DNA of 64,000 nucleotides from JAJDOD01 sp039024895. Its GTDB lineage: Bacteria; Pseudomonadota; Alphaproteobacteria; Rhodobacterales; Rhodobacteraceae. Where the stretch lies: contig JBCCPJ010000004.1 of NCBI GenBank assembly GCA_039024895.1, positions 1 to 64,000 on the forward strand, given 5' to 3'. The notes beneath the pieces are model-generated. The model was not told where the DNA came from. It worked only from the letters and a program-made list of their open reading frames with translations, and made no database searches. Made by a program: the position numbers and the translations under genes. Below, piece after piece: positions 25,956-34,746 of this stretch. The number at the start of each line of letters is the position of its first letter. Position 1 is the stretch's first letter.

Positions 25956-26002
25956 TCTCGCATTAGGCGAGTTAATACCACGGTGATTTGCCTGATGCGA
26001 GA
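25956..26002. promoter_or_regulatory. Inverted repeat upstream of the hybrid kinase gene
   Basis: TCTCGCATTAGGC (25956-25968) and GCCTGATGCGAGA (25990-26002) are inverted copies matching at 12 of 13 bases, separated by 21 bases and starting 11 bases before the kinase start codon. The rest of 25946-26156 is AT-rich with no gene. It may be an operator or a 5' leader hairpin. Confidence 0.5.
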
Positions 26003-26156
26003 CCCTTTATTGCCCTGCCGGTTGCACCTATCTGTGAGGCGTCGAAAACTCCACCAACACGTTGTACCCCTCACCTAACGCACAAAAATTATATTCAAAA
26101 TTGAGGCTTGGCCGCCCTATGCGGCGCCATTCTTTCGGGTTGTCCGCTAAACGCGT

Positions 26157-27254
26157 CTAGCCGGAATGCAGAAAATGAAGAACGTCTCCGTCCTTCACCT
26201 CATAGGTCTTTCCCTCCGCGCGCAGCTTACCGGCATCGCGCGCCGCCGCCTCTCCACCGAGCGACACGTAGTCCTCATAGGCCACCGTTTCCGCCCGGAT
26301 GAAACCTTTCTCGAAATCGCCATGGATCACCCCCGCTGCGGCGGGTGCGTTTGTGCCCGTTGGAATGGTCCAGGCGCGCGTCTCTTTTGGTCCGGCGGTG
26401 AAATAGGTCTGCAACCCCAAAAGGTCGTATCCCGCCCGGATCATCCGGTCGAGCCCCGCTTCCATAAGGCCAAGCTCCTCCAGAAACATCTCCGCTTCTT
26501 CCGGTTCCAACTGGCTGATCTCTTCTTCTATCTTGGCGGAGATCAACACCGAAGCGGCCCCTTCCGCCGCAGCCATCTCGGCCACCTTCGCGGAATGCAC
26601 ATTGCCTTCCGCCGCCTCATCCTCCGCGACGTTGCAGACATAGAGGACCGGCTTTGCGGTCAAAAGCTGGAGCATAGTCCAGGCTTTGATGTCTTCCGAA
26701 TCGACGTCGACTGTCCTGGCGGGCTTGCCGTTCTCAAGCGCCTCGGCGGCCAGTTTCAGCAAGCGCTCTTGGGCAATCGCCTCCTTGTCACCGCCGCGTA
26801 TCTTGCGCACGAGATTTTGCATCCGCTTCTCGATGCTCTCAAGGTCGGCGAGCATCAACTCCGTCTCAATCGTCTCCGCATCCGCCACCGGGTCAACGCG
26901 GCCTTCCACATGGGTGACATCCCCGTCTTCGAAACAGCGCAGCACATGGGCAATGGCGTCCACTTCGCGGATATTCGCGAGGAACTGGTTGCCCAGCCCT
27001 TCGCCCTGGGACGCGCCTTTCACCAGCCCGGCGATATCGACAAAGGTCATCCGCGCCGGGATCACCTCTTTCGATTTGGCAATCTCGGCCAGTTTCACCA
27101 GCCGGTGATCCGGCACCGCCACCTCGCCCACATTGGGTTCGATGGTGCAAAACGGAAAGTTTGCCGCTTGCGCCGCAGCCGTGCGCGTCAACGCATTGAA
27201 AAGGGTGGATTTCCCCACATTCGGCAAGCCAACGATACCGGTCTTGAAGCCCAT
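26157..27254 (-). CDS. ychF: Ribosome-binding GTPase YchF
   Basis: A universally conserved Obg-family ATP/GTPase. The N-terminal MGFKTGIVGLPNVGKSTLFNALT contains the G1 loop; NFPFCTIEPNVG and DIAGLVKGASQGEGLGNQFL are the G2 and G3 regions, and the C-terminal TGS-like domain ends in EVKDGDVLHFLHSG. I chose ATG 27254 because it opens directly into the G domain; the longer frame to 27422 adds 56 residues with no family resemblance. The length of 365 is standard. Divergent from trpA. Confidence 0.95.
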   Translation of the reverse strand: MGFKTGIVGLPNVGKSTLFNALTRTAAAQAANFPFCTIEPNVGEVAVPDHRLVKLAEIAKSKEVIPARMTFVDIAGLVKGASQGEGLGNQFLANIREVDAIAHVLRCFEDGDVTHVEGRVDPVADAETIETELMLADLESIEKRMQNLVRKIRGGDKEAIAQERLLKLAAEALENGKPARTVDVDSEDIKAWTMLQLLTAKPVLYVCNVAEDEAAEGNVHSAKVAEMAAAEGAASVLISAKIEEEISQLEPEEAEMFLEELGLMEAGLDRMIRAGYDLLGLQTYFTAGPKETRAWTIPTGTNAPAAAGVIHGDFEKGFIRAETVAYEDYVSLGGEAAARDAGKLRAEGKTYEVKDGDVLHFLHSG

Positions 27255-27402
27255 GGTTGCGGTCCTTTCAAACTGAGCGACGCTGTAGCCCCCCGATGCC
27301 CGGCGTGCAACCCGCCCGTCACAGCCGATTTCGCGAAGCCACCCGTTGAAATCGCCCGCAAGATCGGGCAGAGCAGATCGGAACTTTAGAGGGAGGACGC
27401 GC

Positions 27403-28194
27403 ATGTCCCGGATCGACGCCAAGTTTGCGGAACTGCGGGCCGCGGGGAAAAAGGCCTTCGTGTCTTACATCATGGCCGGCGACCCGGATTACGACACCTC
27501 CCTCGAAATCGTCAAAGGCCTGCCCGGCGCAGGCGTTGACATCATCGAATTGGGGTTGCCCTTCACCGACCCGATGGCGGATGGCGAAACCATCCAATTG
27601 GCCGGGCAACGGGCCCTCGAAGCGGGGCAGACGCTCAACACGACGCTCGACCTCGCCCGGTCCTTTCGGGAAGCCGATCAAACAACCCCAATCGTCCTGA
27701 TGGGGTATTACAACCCGATCTACAACCACGGGGTCGAAGCGTTTCTGAGCGATGCGAAGGCCGCTGGTATAGATGGCCTCATTGTCGTTGATCTGCCGCC
27801 GGAGGAAGATACCGAGCTTTGCATCCCGGCTCAGGCCGCTGGCTTGAACTTCATCCGCCTCGCCACACCGACAACGGATGAAAAGCGCTTACCCAAAGTG
27901 CTGCAAAACACCTCCGGCTTTGTCTACTACGTGTCGATCACTGGCATCACCGGGGCTGCCAATGCGGTGGCGGGCGATGTGGGGCCGGAAGTGGCACGGA
28001 TCAAAGCGTCAACCGACCTGCCGGTCATTGTGGGCTTCGGGATCAAGACACCCGAGGCAAGCCGCAACATCGCCGCGATTGCAGACGGCGCCGTCGTCGG
28101 CTCGGCCATTGTCGAGCGGATCGGCAACGGGGAGAGCGCGGCGGATGTATTGGCCTTCGTGAGAGGGCTGGCGGACGGCGCGCACGCAGCCTGA
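27403..28194 (+). CDS. trpA: Tryptophan synthase alpha chain
   Basis: Cleaves indole-3-glycerol phosphate to indole and glyceraldehyde 3-phosphate, passing indole to TrpB. The catalytic residues are in place: ELGLPFTDPMADG (Glu) and DLPPEEDTEL (Asp region), plus the phosphate-binding GFGIKTPE and GSAIVE. Start ATG 27403 (MSRIDAKF) has a GAGGGAGG site; an upstream in-frame ATG adds an unlikely extension. The length is 263 residues. trpB is not in this window, although the two are usually adjacent, so the trp genes are at least partly dispersed here. Confidence 0.95.
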   Translation: MSRIDAKFAELRAAGKKAFVSYIMAGDPDYDTSLEIVKGLPGAGVDIIELGLPFTDPMADGETIQLAGQRALEAGQTLNTTLDLARSFREADQTTPIVLMGYYNPIYNHGVEAFLSDAKAAGIDGLIVVDLPPEEDTELCIPAQAAGLNFIRLATPTTDEKRLPKVLQNTSGFVYYVSITGITGAANAVAGDVGPEVARIKASTDLPVIVGFGIKTPEASRNIAAIADGAVVGSAIVERIGNGESAADVLAFVRGLADGAHAA

Positions 28195-28231
28195 AGGCAC
28201 CATCGCCCGCGCGCGAGGCGGCACCCAGCGA

Positions 28232-29740
28232 TCAAAGCCGGACAGCGCCCTCCGCCGTCAGCGTACGCCGCATCAGTTTGCCGTTGGCCGTTCGCGGTAG
28301 ATCATCCAACAAAAAGTAGGCGCGCGGGCATTTATAAGCCGCCAAGCGGTTTGCGAGATCAGCCTCAAGCGCTGCGCGTTCAAGGTCCGCCCCGGTATCG
28401 GGCACGATCCAGATCGCAATCACACTCAACCCATCCTCAACCTGAAGCGCGCGGGCTGCGCAGTCACTGACCCCGGCGGACATCATTGCTGCGGCCTCCA
28501 CTTCGCGCGGGTCAACCCGGTAGCCCTGGGCATTCATCTGGTCATCGGCGCGCCCGACATGAGCGATCGCCCCATCCCCGCGCATGGACACCAGATCGCC
28601 CGTGAGAAACCAATCGCCCGACATGGCGGCCGCCGTCCGGTCCGCATCGTTCCAATAGCCCTGGAACAAGCCGGGATCACTGCGATGCACCGCCAGCGTG
28701 CCGACCGCGCCCTGGGGAACCGGCGCGCCCGTTTCATCGAGCACCGCCACCCGCCGCCCCGGCTGTGGCCAGCCAGCGATGCCCGCCTCCGGCGCGTGGT
28801 CCGGACCGGTGGAGATAAACGTCGACACCTCGCTCATGCCCAAGGCTTCGAGGAGCGGTTTGCCCGTTGCGGCGCGCCACGCGCGGGCAATACTCGGCGA
28901 CAAGGCCTCCCCCGCCGTGACCGCGTGGCGAAGGGATCGAAACCCGATCCCAAGATCGTCACCATACTTCAGGATGCGCCGATAAACGGCTGGCGCTCCG
29001 GCAAAAACCGTCGGTTCATATTGGCGAGCAAGCGCTGGCCAAACCTCTGGCGCGCGCGACCCAGCGTTAAGAATCGCGGTCGCGCCAACCGACCAAGTAT
29101 CGGCCAACCCGACGCCGAGGGTGAAGGTCCAGTTGAATGCCCCGGCATGCATCACCCGGTCGCCGGCGCGAATGTCATGCCAGCCCGCCCGCATGCTCTG
29201 GCGCGCCCAGAACGCGCGATGCCCGTGCAACACCCCTTTTGGCCGCCCGCTCGACCCCGAAGTATAGACCAGAAGCGCAGGGTCCTCCGGCGTGCGTGTT
29301 TCAAACCGGCCCGTCGTCCCCTGCGCCAAGGCATCGGGCGCAAGCATCCCATCGCCAAACCCTACCACCGCAGCGGGCGCCACGTCGGCGAGGACCGCAT
29401 CGATCTCACATTGCGCCAGTTGCGACGACAAGGGCACCGCCACCGCACCCGCCGCTATCGCGCCGAAATAGGCGACCGGAAAGGCGGGGACATCGCCCAA
29501 TAGCAATGCAACCCGGTCGCCAGGTTGGACGCCCGCCGCGCGATAGGCGCTCGCCGCCCGCAGCACCCGGTCGCGCAATTCGCCAAACTGCAACCGTGTC
29601 ACGACACCGGCCTCGCCATCGACGGCCAAGAAGGCATCTGCATCGGCGGGCACATCGGGCGAAAGGCAGTATTCGGCGGCGTTGAAGCGATCAGGACAGG
29701 CCGGAAGCGCACCCGACAGATAGACGCTTGCGCCGGTCAT
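28232..29740 (-). CDS. AMP-forming acyl-CoA synthetase, benzoate-CoA-ligase-like
   Basis: A 502-residue member of the adenylate-forming family that activates a carboxylic acid with ATP and CoA. The P loop is LVYTSGSSGRPKGV near residue 155, the A5 motif appears as ALGMSEVSTF, the A7 motif as WFLTGDLV, and the catalytic A10 lysine is in LPRTANGKLMRR near the C-terminus. The pattern of the middle region (HAGAFNWTFTLGVGLAD) is close to the benzoate/aryl-CoA ligase branch, but the substrate is not certain. It lies 3 bases after a histidine kinase gene and is probably in the same operon as the two-component pair. Confidence 0.85.
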   Translation of the reverse strand: MTGASVYLSGALPACPDRFNAAEYCLSPDVPADADAFLAVDGEAGVVTRLQFGELRDRVLRAASAYRAAGVQPGDRVALLLGDVPAFPVAYFGAIAAGAVAVPLSSQLAQCEIDAVLADVAPAAVVGFGDGMLAPDALAQGTTGRFETRTPEDPALLVYTSGSSGRPKGVLHGHRAFWARQSMRAGWHDIRAGDRVMHAGAFNWTFTLGVGLADTWSVGATAILNAGSRAPEVWPALARQYEPTVFAGAPAVYRRILKYGDDLGIGFRSLRHAVTAGEALSPSIARAWRAATGKPLLEALGMSEVSTFISTGPDHAPEAGIAGWPQPGRRVAVLDETGAPVPQGAVGTLAVHRSDPGLFQGYWNDADRTAAAMSGDWFLTGDLVSMRGDGAIAHVGRADDQMNAQGYRVDPREVEAAAMMSAGVSDCAARALQVEDGLSVIAIWIVPDTGADLERAALEADLANRLAAYKCPRAYFLLDDLPRTANGKLMRRTLTAEGAVRL

Positions 29741-29743
29741 CGC

Positions 29744-30718
29744 TCAGAACTGAATGAGAAAATGGCTTCCGCCGTTCTCACCGTGCCCTTCCAGCGTGAT
29801 CCGGGCGCCATGGGCCAAGAGGAGCGTCTGCACAATGGCGAGGCCCATCCCGGTTCCGCCGGAGTCGCGGCGGGTGGTAAAGAACGGCTCGAACACCTGG
29901 GACCGGTTGCCGCTTGATATGCCCGGTCCATCATCGGCAACGCGAAGCCAAAGGCCGTCATCGGACTTGCCTGCATCGAGCGACAGGCTCTCCGCCCCCG
30001 CTTCCTGCGCGTTCTCCGCCAGATGCCCTAGCACCACCTCAAGACCGGAGCGCGCCAGCGGCAATTCAATGTCCCCGTGCAGCACCACAAGCTTGGTTGA
30101 GGTGAGGCGGTGCTCCAAGGGTGGCACGCAATCGTTGAGCACCGTCGTCCCCTGGTGCTCCGGCATCCGCGCGGCGGCGATCTGGCGCGCCGCACCGAGC
30201 AGTTTCACCGCCCGTTTCTCAGCCCCGGCAATCGTCATGACCAGCTTGCGCGTTTCAGGCGAAAGGTCCTCGGCTTCCAACAGCTCCGCCGCGCCGCGAA
30301 TAGCCGTCAGCGGCGTCTTCAACTCATGGGTCACGTGGTCAGTGTAGCTCCGAACAGCCATTTCGCGCGATTGCAAAACATCGGCCATATCAAGCACATC
30401 CTGCGCCAGTTCCCCGATCTCGGGCGTCCCGTAATGGTCGAGCCCTTCGGGCACCGCGCCCCCCCGGATCTCTTGCGCCTTGGCCGCGAGCGCCTGGACG
30501 GGCGACAAAATCAATCGCCATAAGAGCAACCCCAATACCAGCGTCGCCAAAAACGACCCTGCGGCCACGATGAAAACCGCGTTCCGTCGCCCCGTCAGCG
30601 GTGTGAGGATATCAGCAAGGAGTGCGGCATAGACCGGTAGCACCAGGATCGCCATGAGCGACCCCCCGAGCACCAGCATCAAAGGCGGCCGCCATTTGGC
30701 GTCTACGAACCGAGACAC
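29744..30718 (-). CDS. Membrane sensor histidine kinase
   Basis: A 324-residue OmpR-linked sensor kinase. Two membrane helices (LMLVLGGSLMAILVLPVYAALL and AVFIVAAGSFLATLVLGLLL) flank only a short external loop, so the signal may be read within the membrane. A HAMP-like linker follows, then the H box DHVTHELKTPLTAIRG and ATPase motifs ADDGPGIS and GGTGMGLAIVQ. I chose GTG 30718 because it overlaps the end of the regulator gene by 16 bases and opens just before the first helix. Pairs with the regulator at 30703-31413. Confidence 0.87.
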   Translation of the reverse strand: MSRFVDAKWRPPLMLVLGGSLMAILVLPVYAALLADILTPLTGRRNAVFIVAAGSFLATLVLGLLLWRLILSPVQALAAKAQEIRGGAVPEGLDHYGTPEIGELAQDVLDMADVLQSREMAVRSYTDHVTHELKTPLTAIRGAAELLEAEDLSPETRKLVMTIAGAEKRAVKLLGAARQIAAARMPEHQGTTVLNDCVPPLEHRLTSTKLVVLHGDIELPLARSGLEVVLGHLAENAQEAGAESLSLDAGKSDDGLWLRVADDGPGISSGNRSQVFEPFFTTRRDSGGTGMGLAIVQTLLLAHGARITLEGHGENGGSHFLIQF

Positions 30719-31413
30719 GGGCCCATCCGAAGTCCCACACCATGGAGCGTCTCGATGGCATCGGAGCACCCGGCTTCCGCCAGCTTCGAACGCAGGTTGC
30801 GCAAATGGCTGTCGAGCGTGCGATCACTGACGACCATGCCCGGCCCCCAGATCGCATCCACCAGCGCCGGGCGGCTGAACACCTGCGTCGGGCGCGACAT
30901 CAATTTGGCGAGGATCGTCAGTTCGGTGGAGGTCAACGTCACATGGGCGTCGTCCACCTTGCAGACATGGCTCGCTGGGACGACCGTGAGCCGCCCGATC
31001 TTCAGGCTGCTGGTATCTTCCTGCACCGGGGTTTCCGCCACGCTGCCGCCTGCGCGTTTGAGGATTGCGCGCACCCGCGCCACAAGCTCACGGGGGCTGA
31101 AGGGCTTGGTGACGTAATCATCCCCCCCCAGTTCCAACCCGAGGATGCGATCCACCTCATCGTCGCGGGCCGTCAGGAACAGGATCGGCAGGTCGCTGTC
31201 TTTGCGAATCGCTTTGCAAAGCTCCAGCCCGTCCATTTCAGGCAAACCGATATCAAGCACCGCAAGGCTCGGATCGACGCTGCGGGCCTGGTTTAGCCCC
31301 TCTGCACCGTCGCGGGCCATGACGGCCTCGAACCCGGCACGCTCAAGCGCCATACCCAGAACATCGCGGATTTGCGGGTCATCGTCGACCACCAGAATTC
31401 TTTGTGTACTCAT
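30703..31413 (-). CDS. OmpR-family response regulator
   Basis: A 236-residue DNA-binding regulator. The receiver has the acidic pocket VVDDDP, phospho-acceptor D54 in LAVLDIGLPEMDG, and the conserved Lys in DDYVTKPFSPRELVARV. The C-terminal winged helix includes VTLTSTELTILAKLMS and VSDRTLDSHLRNLRSKL. Start ATG 31413 removes 13 unlikely residues. It heads the regulator-kinase-ligase operon, so acid activation is probably a target or the sensed trait. Confidence 0.92.
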   Translation of the reverse strand: MSTQRILVVDDDPQIRDVLGMALERAGFEAVMARDGAEGLNQARSVDPSLAVLDIGLPEMDGLELCKAIRKDSDLPILFLTARDDEVDRILGLELGGDDYVTKPFSPRELVARVRAILKRAGGSVAETPVQEDTSSLKIGRLTVVPASHVCKVDDAHVTLTSTELTILAKLMSRPTQVFSRPALVDAIWGPGMVVSDRTLDSHLRNLRSKLAEAGCSDAIETLHGVGLRMGPCLGS

Positions 31414-31459
31414 GCGTATCTTTGACCCACCAAAGGACAGGTTACCTTTCATATGAGGT

Positions 31460-31486
31460 CTGGCGGGGAAAGTGCAAACCCGCCAG
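31460..31486. promoter_or_regulatory. Hairpin upstream of the response regulator
   Basis: CTGGCGGG (31460-31467) and CCCGCCAG (31479-31486) form a perfect 8-bp stem with an 11-base loop, 46 bases before the regulator start. It may be a leader hairpin or an autoregulatory site. The rest of 31414-31686 contains no gene. Confidence 0.4.
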
Positions 31487-31686
31487 GGAATAAGGGGACA
31501 ATGCTCCCCCGGCGGGTCTAATGCGTGCCTTCATTAAATGATGTCTTAAACAAGTGCAGATAGGCGCAGCGGATCGTGCAGCGAGCGTGCAGAGTATGGC
31601 AATTTTGGGGCAAATCACCTGAAACGTGGCTATTTCTGTGGTCTCAAGCGATTGCAGCCGCTAGGGTTGCGGGCTACCTCCCCCCC

Positions 31687-32457
31687 ATGCCGCGCTATGC
31701 CCTGAAGATCGAATATGACGGAACGCCGTTTTCCGGTTGGCAGCGACAGGCCGAGGCGCCCTCCATTCAACAAACGCTCGAAACCGCACTAGCCAAACTC
31801 GAACCAGACCTCGCCGCGACCGCTGCGGCGGGGCGAACGGATGCGGGTGTCCACGCCTTCGGCCAAGTGGCCCATATCGACATGGGCAAGAGCTGGGAGC
31901 CCTTCCGGTTGTCAGAAGCGTTGAACCATCACTTGAAACCAGCGCCCGTGGCTATCCTGGCAGCGGCGGAGGTAAGCGACGACTGGCATGCCCGGTTTTC
32001 AGCGGTGGAACGGCGCTATCTCTACCGTATCGCGTTGCGTCGGGCGCCGCTGACCTTTGACAAAACCCAGCTTTGGCGCTTGCGACACAGCCTAGATATC
32101 CCGGCCATGGAGGCTGGCGCCGCCCATCTGATCGGCCAGCACGACTTCACCACCTTCCGGTCGACCATGTGCCAGGCGAAAAGCCCGGTGAAGACAATGG
32201 ACGAGATCCGGTTTGAGACGCGCCCCTACCCCGGCGGGCTGGAACTACGGGCAACGCTGCGCGCGCGCAGCTTCCTACACAATCAGGTGCGGTCGATCAT
32301 CGGGACACTGGAACGGGTGGGCGCCGGTGCATGGGCCCCGGCCCGTGTGGCAGAGGCGCTCGCCGCGCGCGACCGTGCCGCCTGCGGACCCGTGGCACCG
32401 CCCGATGGGCTGTATTTGACCGAAGTACGCTACGAGACCGACGTCTTCGCGCCCTGA
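31687..32457 (+). CDS. truA: tRNA pseudouridine(38-40) synthase
   Basis: Makes pseudouridine at positions 38-40 of the tRNA anticodon stem-loop. The catalytic Asp is in AGRTDAGVHAFGQVAH near residue 55, and the N-terminal YALKIEYDGTPFSGWQRQ and C-terminal ARSFLHNQVRSIIGTL motifs are intact. ATG 31687 matches the family start; the frame extends further upstream without resemblance. 256 residues, normal. Confidence 0.95.
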   Translation: MPRYALKIEYDGTPFSGWQRQAEAPSIQQTLETALAKLEPDLAATAAAGRTDAGVHAFGQVAHIDMGKSWEPFRLSEALNHHLKPAPVAILAAAEVSDDWHARFSAVERRYLYRIALRRAPLTFDKTQLWRLRHSLDIPAMEAGAAHLIGQHDFTTFRSTMCQAKSPVKTMDEIRFETRPYPGGLELRATLRARSFLHNQVRSIIGTLERVGAGAWAPARVAEALAARDRAACGPVAPPDGLYLTEVRYETDVFAP

Positions 32458-32501
32458 CGCCCGCCTTCACCTGTTCGACAAGACTATCACCAGCCACGCG
32501 C

Positions 32502-33311
32502 TCAATTTGCCGCAGGAACTTCAAAGGTGAGGTTGGCCCAAAGCGTTTCCCAAGCTGGGTCGCGGTCTTCTACCACATCGAGCGGGCGCAGCACCACGGT
32601 ATCAAGCATGTACCGCGCGCCGGGTGAGATGGGAATCGTCGCAGTCCCCGTCCCGTCAGTGCGCTCGGTGCTGATTGTGACCGTCCCATCCGCCGCTTTG
32701 CGAAACACCTCGATCTGGACGTTTTCGAGCGGCGCGCCCTGGTAATGGGCTTCGATATCCAGCCCGTCGCCGATGTCGTCGGTATAAGGGTTCTCGAGCG
32801 CCACGATCTCCACCTCAAGCCCGGCGGCCACATCGCGACCCGCGCCTGCGCCCACGGCGATCAGCGATTTGGCATAGCGGGAATAGCGTTCGCGCACATT
32901 GACCTGCGACAGGCCCCGCTCGGCATGGGCGTCAAGACCCCAGGTCAGGTCCTTATGCTCCAGAAACGAAACGAATTTTTCCCAGTCCGTCCAAGTGATG
33001 CTCTGATCCTCAGTCACGTGGATCGCCGTGACCAACCCGGCGTCCAACCCCTCGAGCGCCAAGGCGGGCCGATCCCCAACCGTGCCGTCTACCGCCAGAA
33101 TTTCCCCTTGATGCGCGTAGTCAAAGCGCCGAAACCGTTGGGGAATATAGGCGAACGCGGTGCCCTCATAGGCCTCGCCCACGCGGATATTGGCGATGAT
33201 TTCATCGCCCGGGGCCACCCGGTGCTGAACCGGGTCGATCCAGAACTCGTGGGCCTTGGCGGCAACCGCAATACATGCCATGGAAGCGGCAACGGAAAGG
33301 GTGCGGAACAT
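32502..33311 (-). CDS. DUF4198 exported protein, probable metal-uptake accessory
   Basis: A 269-residue periplasmic protein. The signal peptide is MFRTLSVAASMACIAVAAKA, followed by HEFWIDP, the conserved His start of DUF4198 proteins. Family members are linked to nickel or cobalt uptake (NikK-like components). The start codon at 33309-33311 overlaps that of the divergent HupE-like gene in a single CATG. An AAGGAAG ribosome site lies upstream inside the other gene. Pairing with a HupE/UreJ permease supports a role in binding a transition metal outside the membrane, with Ni, Co or Cu all possible. Confidence 0.8.
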   Translation of the reverse strand: MFRTLSVAASMACIAVAAKAHEFWIDPVQHRVAPGDEIIANIRVGEAYEGTAFAYIPQRFRRFDYAHQGEILAVDGTVGDRPALALEGLDAGLVTAIHVTEDQSITWTDWEKFVSFLEHKDLTWGLDAHAERGLSQVNVRERYSRYAKSLIAVGAGAGRDVAAGLEVEIVALENPYTDDIGDGLDIEAHYQGAPLENVQIEVFRKAADGTVTISTERTDGTGTATIPISPGARYMLDTVVLRPLDVVEDRDPAWETLWANLTFEVPAAN

Positions 33312-34746
33312 GGGCAAAAATCTTCCTTTGAGCTTTGTATTCAAAGTGCTGCTCGCCCTTTGGGTGTCAACCCTTGTGGCGATCACGACCGCGCGCGCCC
33401 ATGAGGTACAGCCAGCGATCATGGATATCTCCATCGGCGAAGAGACCTTGGCGATTGAAGTGGATTGGATGGTGGAGGCCGCCGTTGCGGGGCTCGACCT
33501 GACCAACCTCGCCGACACCAATGACGCCGACAACGCCGAAGGCTACGATGCCCTCCGCGCATTGCCGTCAGCCGAGTTTGCAGACCGCATCCGCGCCGCC
33601 TGGCCCACCATCGAAAACCAGCTTCAAATCATGTCCGGCGACCGCCGCCTGCCTGTTGCGCTAGAAGCTGTCGAGGTGCAGGACACGGCCGATTTCGAGC
33701 TGCCGCGTATCTCGCGCCTGACGCTTGCGGCACCCCTTCCCGCCGGAGACTTGCCGATTGTTATCGGCTGGGAGCCTGCGCTGGGACCGCTGATCGTCCG
33801 GCAAACAGACATCGAAAACGGCTATGCCGCCTTCCTCACGCCCGGCATGGTTTCCGACCCGATCCCGCGTACCGGCGGCAGCGATCAAACGGCACTGGAG
33901 GCGTTTGTCGATTACGTCTATGTGGGCTTTGACCATATCGTGCCGCAGGGGCTCGATCACATCCTGTTCGTGCTGGGGCTGTTCTTCTTCTCGCTCCGGA
34001 TGGGCGCGCTCCTTTGGCAGGTGACCGCGTTCACCCTGGCTCATACCGTGACCCTGGCGCTCGGTGCGCTCGATATCATCCGCCTCTCACCCGATATCGT
34101 GGAGCCGATCATTGCCGCCTCCATCGTCTATGTGGGGATCGAGAACCTGTTCCTCCGCAAGCTGCCCCCCTGGCGGCCCTTCGTGATCTTTGGCTTCGGT
34201 CTGCTGCACGGGCTGGGCTTCGCTTCCGTGTTGCAGGAATTCGGGCTTGGCAATGACCACTTCATCCCGAAACTCATCGGGTTTAACGTGGGCGTTGAGG
34301 TCGGCCAACTTGCCGTCATCGCCGCGGCCTGGATCACGCTCGCGCTCTTTTTCGGTCGCTTCGGCTGGTATCACCGCCGGATCGCCGCGCCCGTCTCCGT
34401 CGCCATCGCGATCATCGCCGCGTTCTGGGTGCTGGAGCGCACGGGCGTCGTCGGCACGGACGGCCCGTGGAGCCTGTTTTCCAACCTGACCGAAGGCGGG
34501 TATCCCGCGCTTTGGGTGCTGATCGCGGCCCTTGGCACGGCGCTTGTTTTGACGGTGCTCGAAATGATGGATGTGGGCGAGGATATCTTCCGCGAGTTTG
34601 CGGGCATGGCCACCTCGTTCCTCTTATTCCTCGGCATTGTGGCAACATTCACCGCTGGGGCCTGGGTCTTTTCAGGGATCATCGCGGTGGCCTGGGTACT
34701 GGCGCTCAGGTTCCAATCCCTCGGTGAGCCGGAAAGCGCCCGATGA
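33310..34746 (+). CDS. HupE/UreJ-family membrane protein
   Basis: A 478-residue membrane protein with a signal-like first helix ending TTARAHEVQP, an extracytoplasmic domain of about 190 residues, then a HupE/UreJ_2 membrane domain of 6-7 helices. The domain opens with GFDHIVPQGLDHILFVLGLFF, which carries the conserved His and Asp of the metal path, followed by FTLAHTVTLALGALD and GFGLLHGLGFA. HupE and UreJ are nickel permeases; this larger form may use its external domain with the DUF4198 partner. The start overlaps the divergent gene's start (CATG), and the stop overlaps the next gene by 4 bases. Confidence 0.82.
   Translation: MGKNLPLSFVFKVLLALWVSTLVAITTARAHEVQPAIMDISIGEETLAIEVDWMVEAAVAGLDLTNLADTNDADNAEGYDALRALPSAEFADRIRAAWPTIENQLQIMSGDRRLPVALEAVEVQDTADFELPRISRLTLAAPLPAGDLPIVIGWEPALGPLIVRQTDIENGYAAFLTPGMVSDPIPRTGGSDQTALEAFVDYVYVGFDHIVPQGLDHILFVLGLFFFSLRMGALLWQVTAFTLAHTVTLALGALDIIRLSPDIVEPIIAASIVYVGIENLFLRKLPPWRPFVIFGFGLLHGLGFASVLQEFGLGNDHFIPKLIGFNVGVEVGQLAVIAAAWITLALFFGRFGWYHRRIAAPVSVAIAIIAAFWVLERTGVVGTDGPWSLFSNLTEGGYPALWVLIAALGTALVLTVLEMMDVGEDIFREFAGMATSFLLFLGIVATFTAGAWVFSGIIAVAWVLALRFQSLGEPESAR

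Noticed and set aside
26166..27389. 407-codon open frame on the plus strand opposite ychF
   Set aside because: It is the antisense frame of a GC-rich conserved gene; the protein is His/Arg-rich with no family signature.
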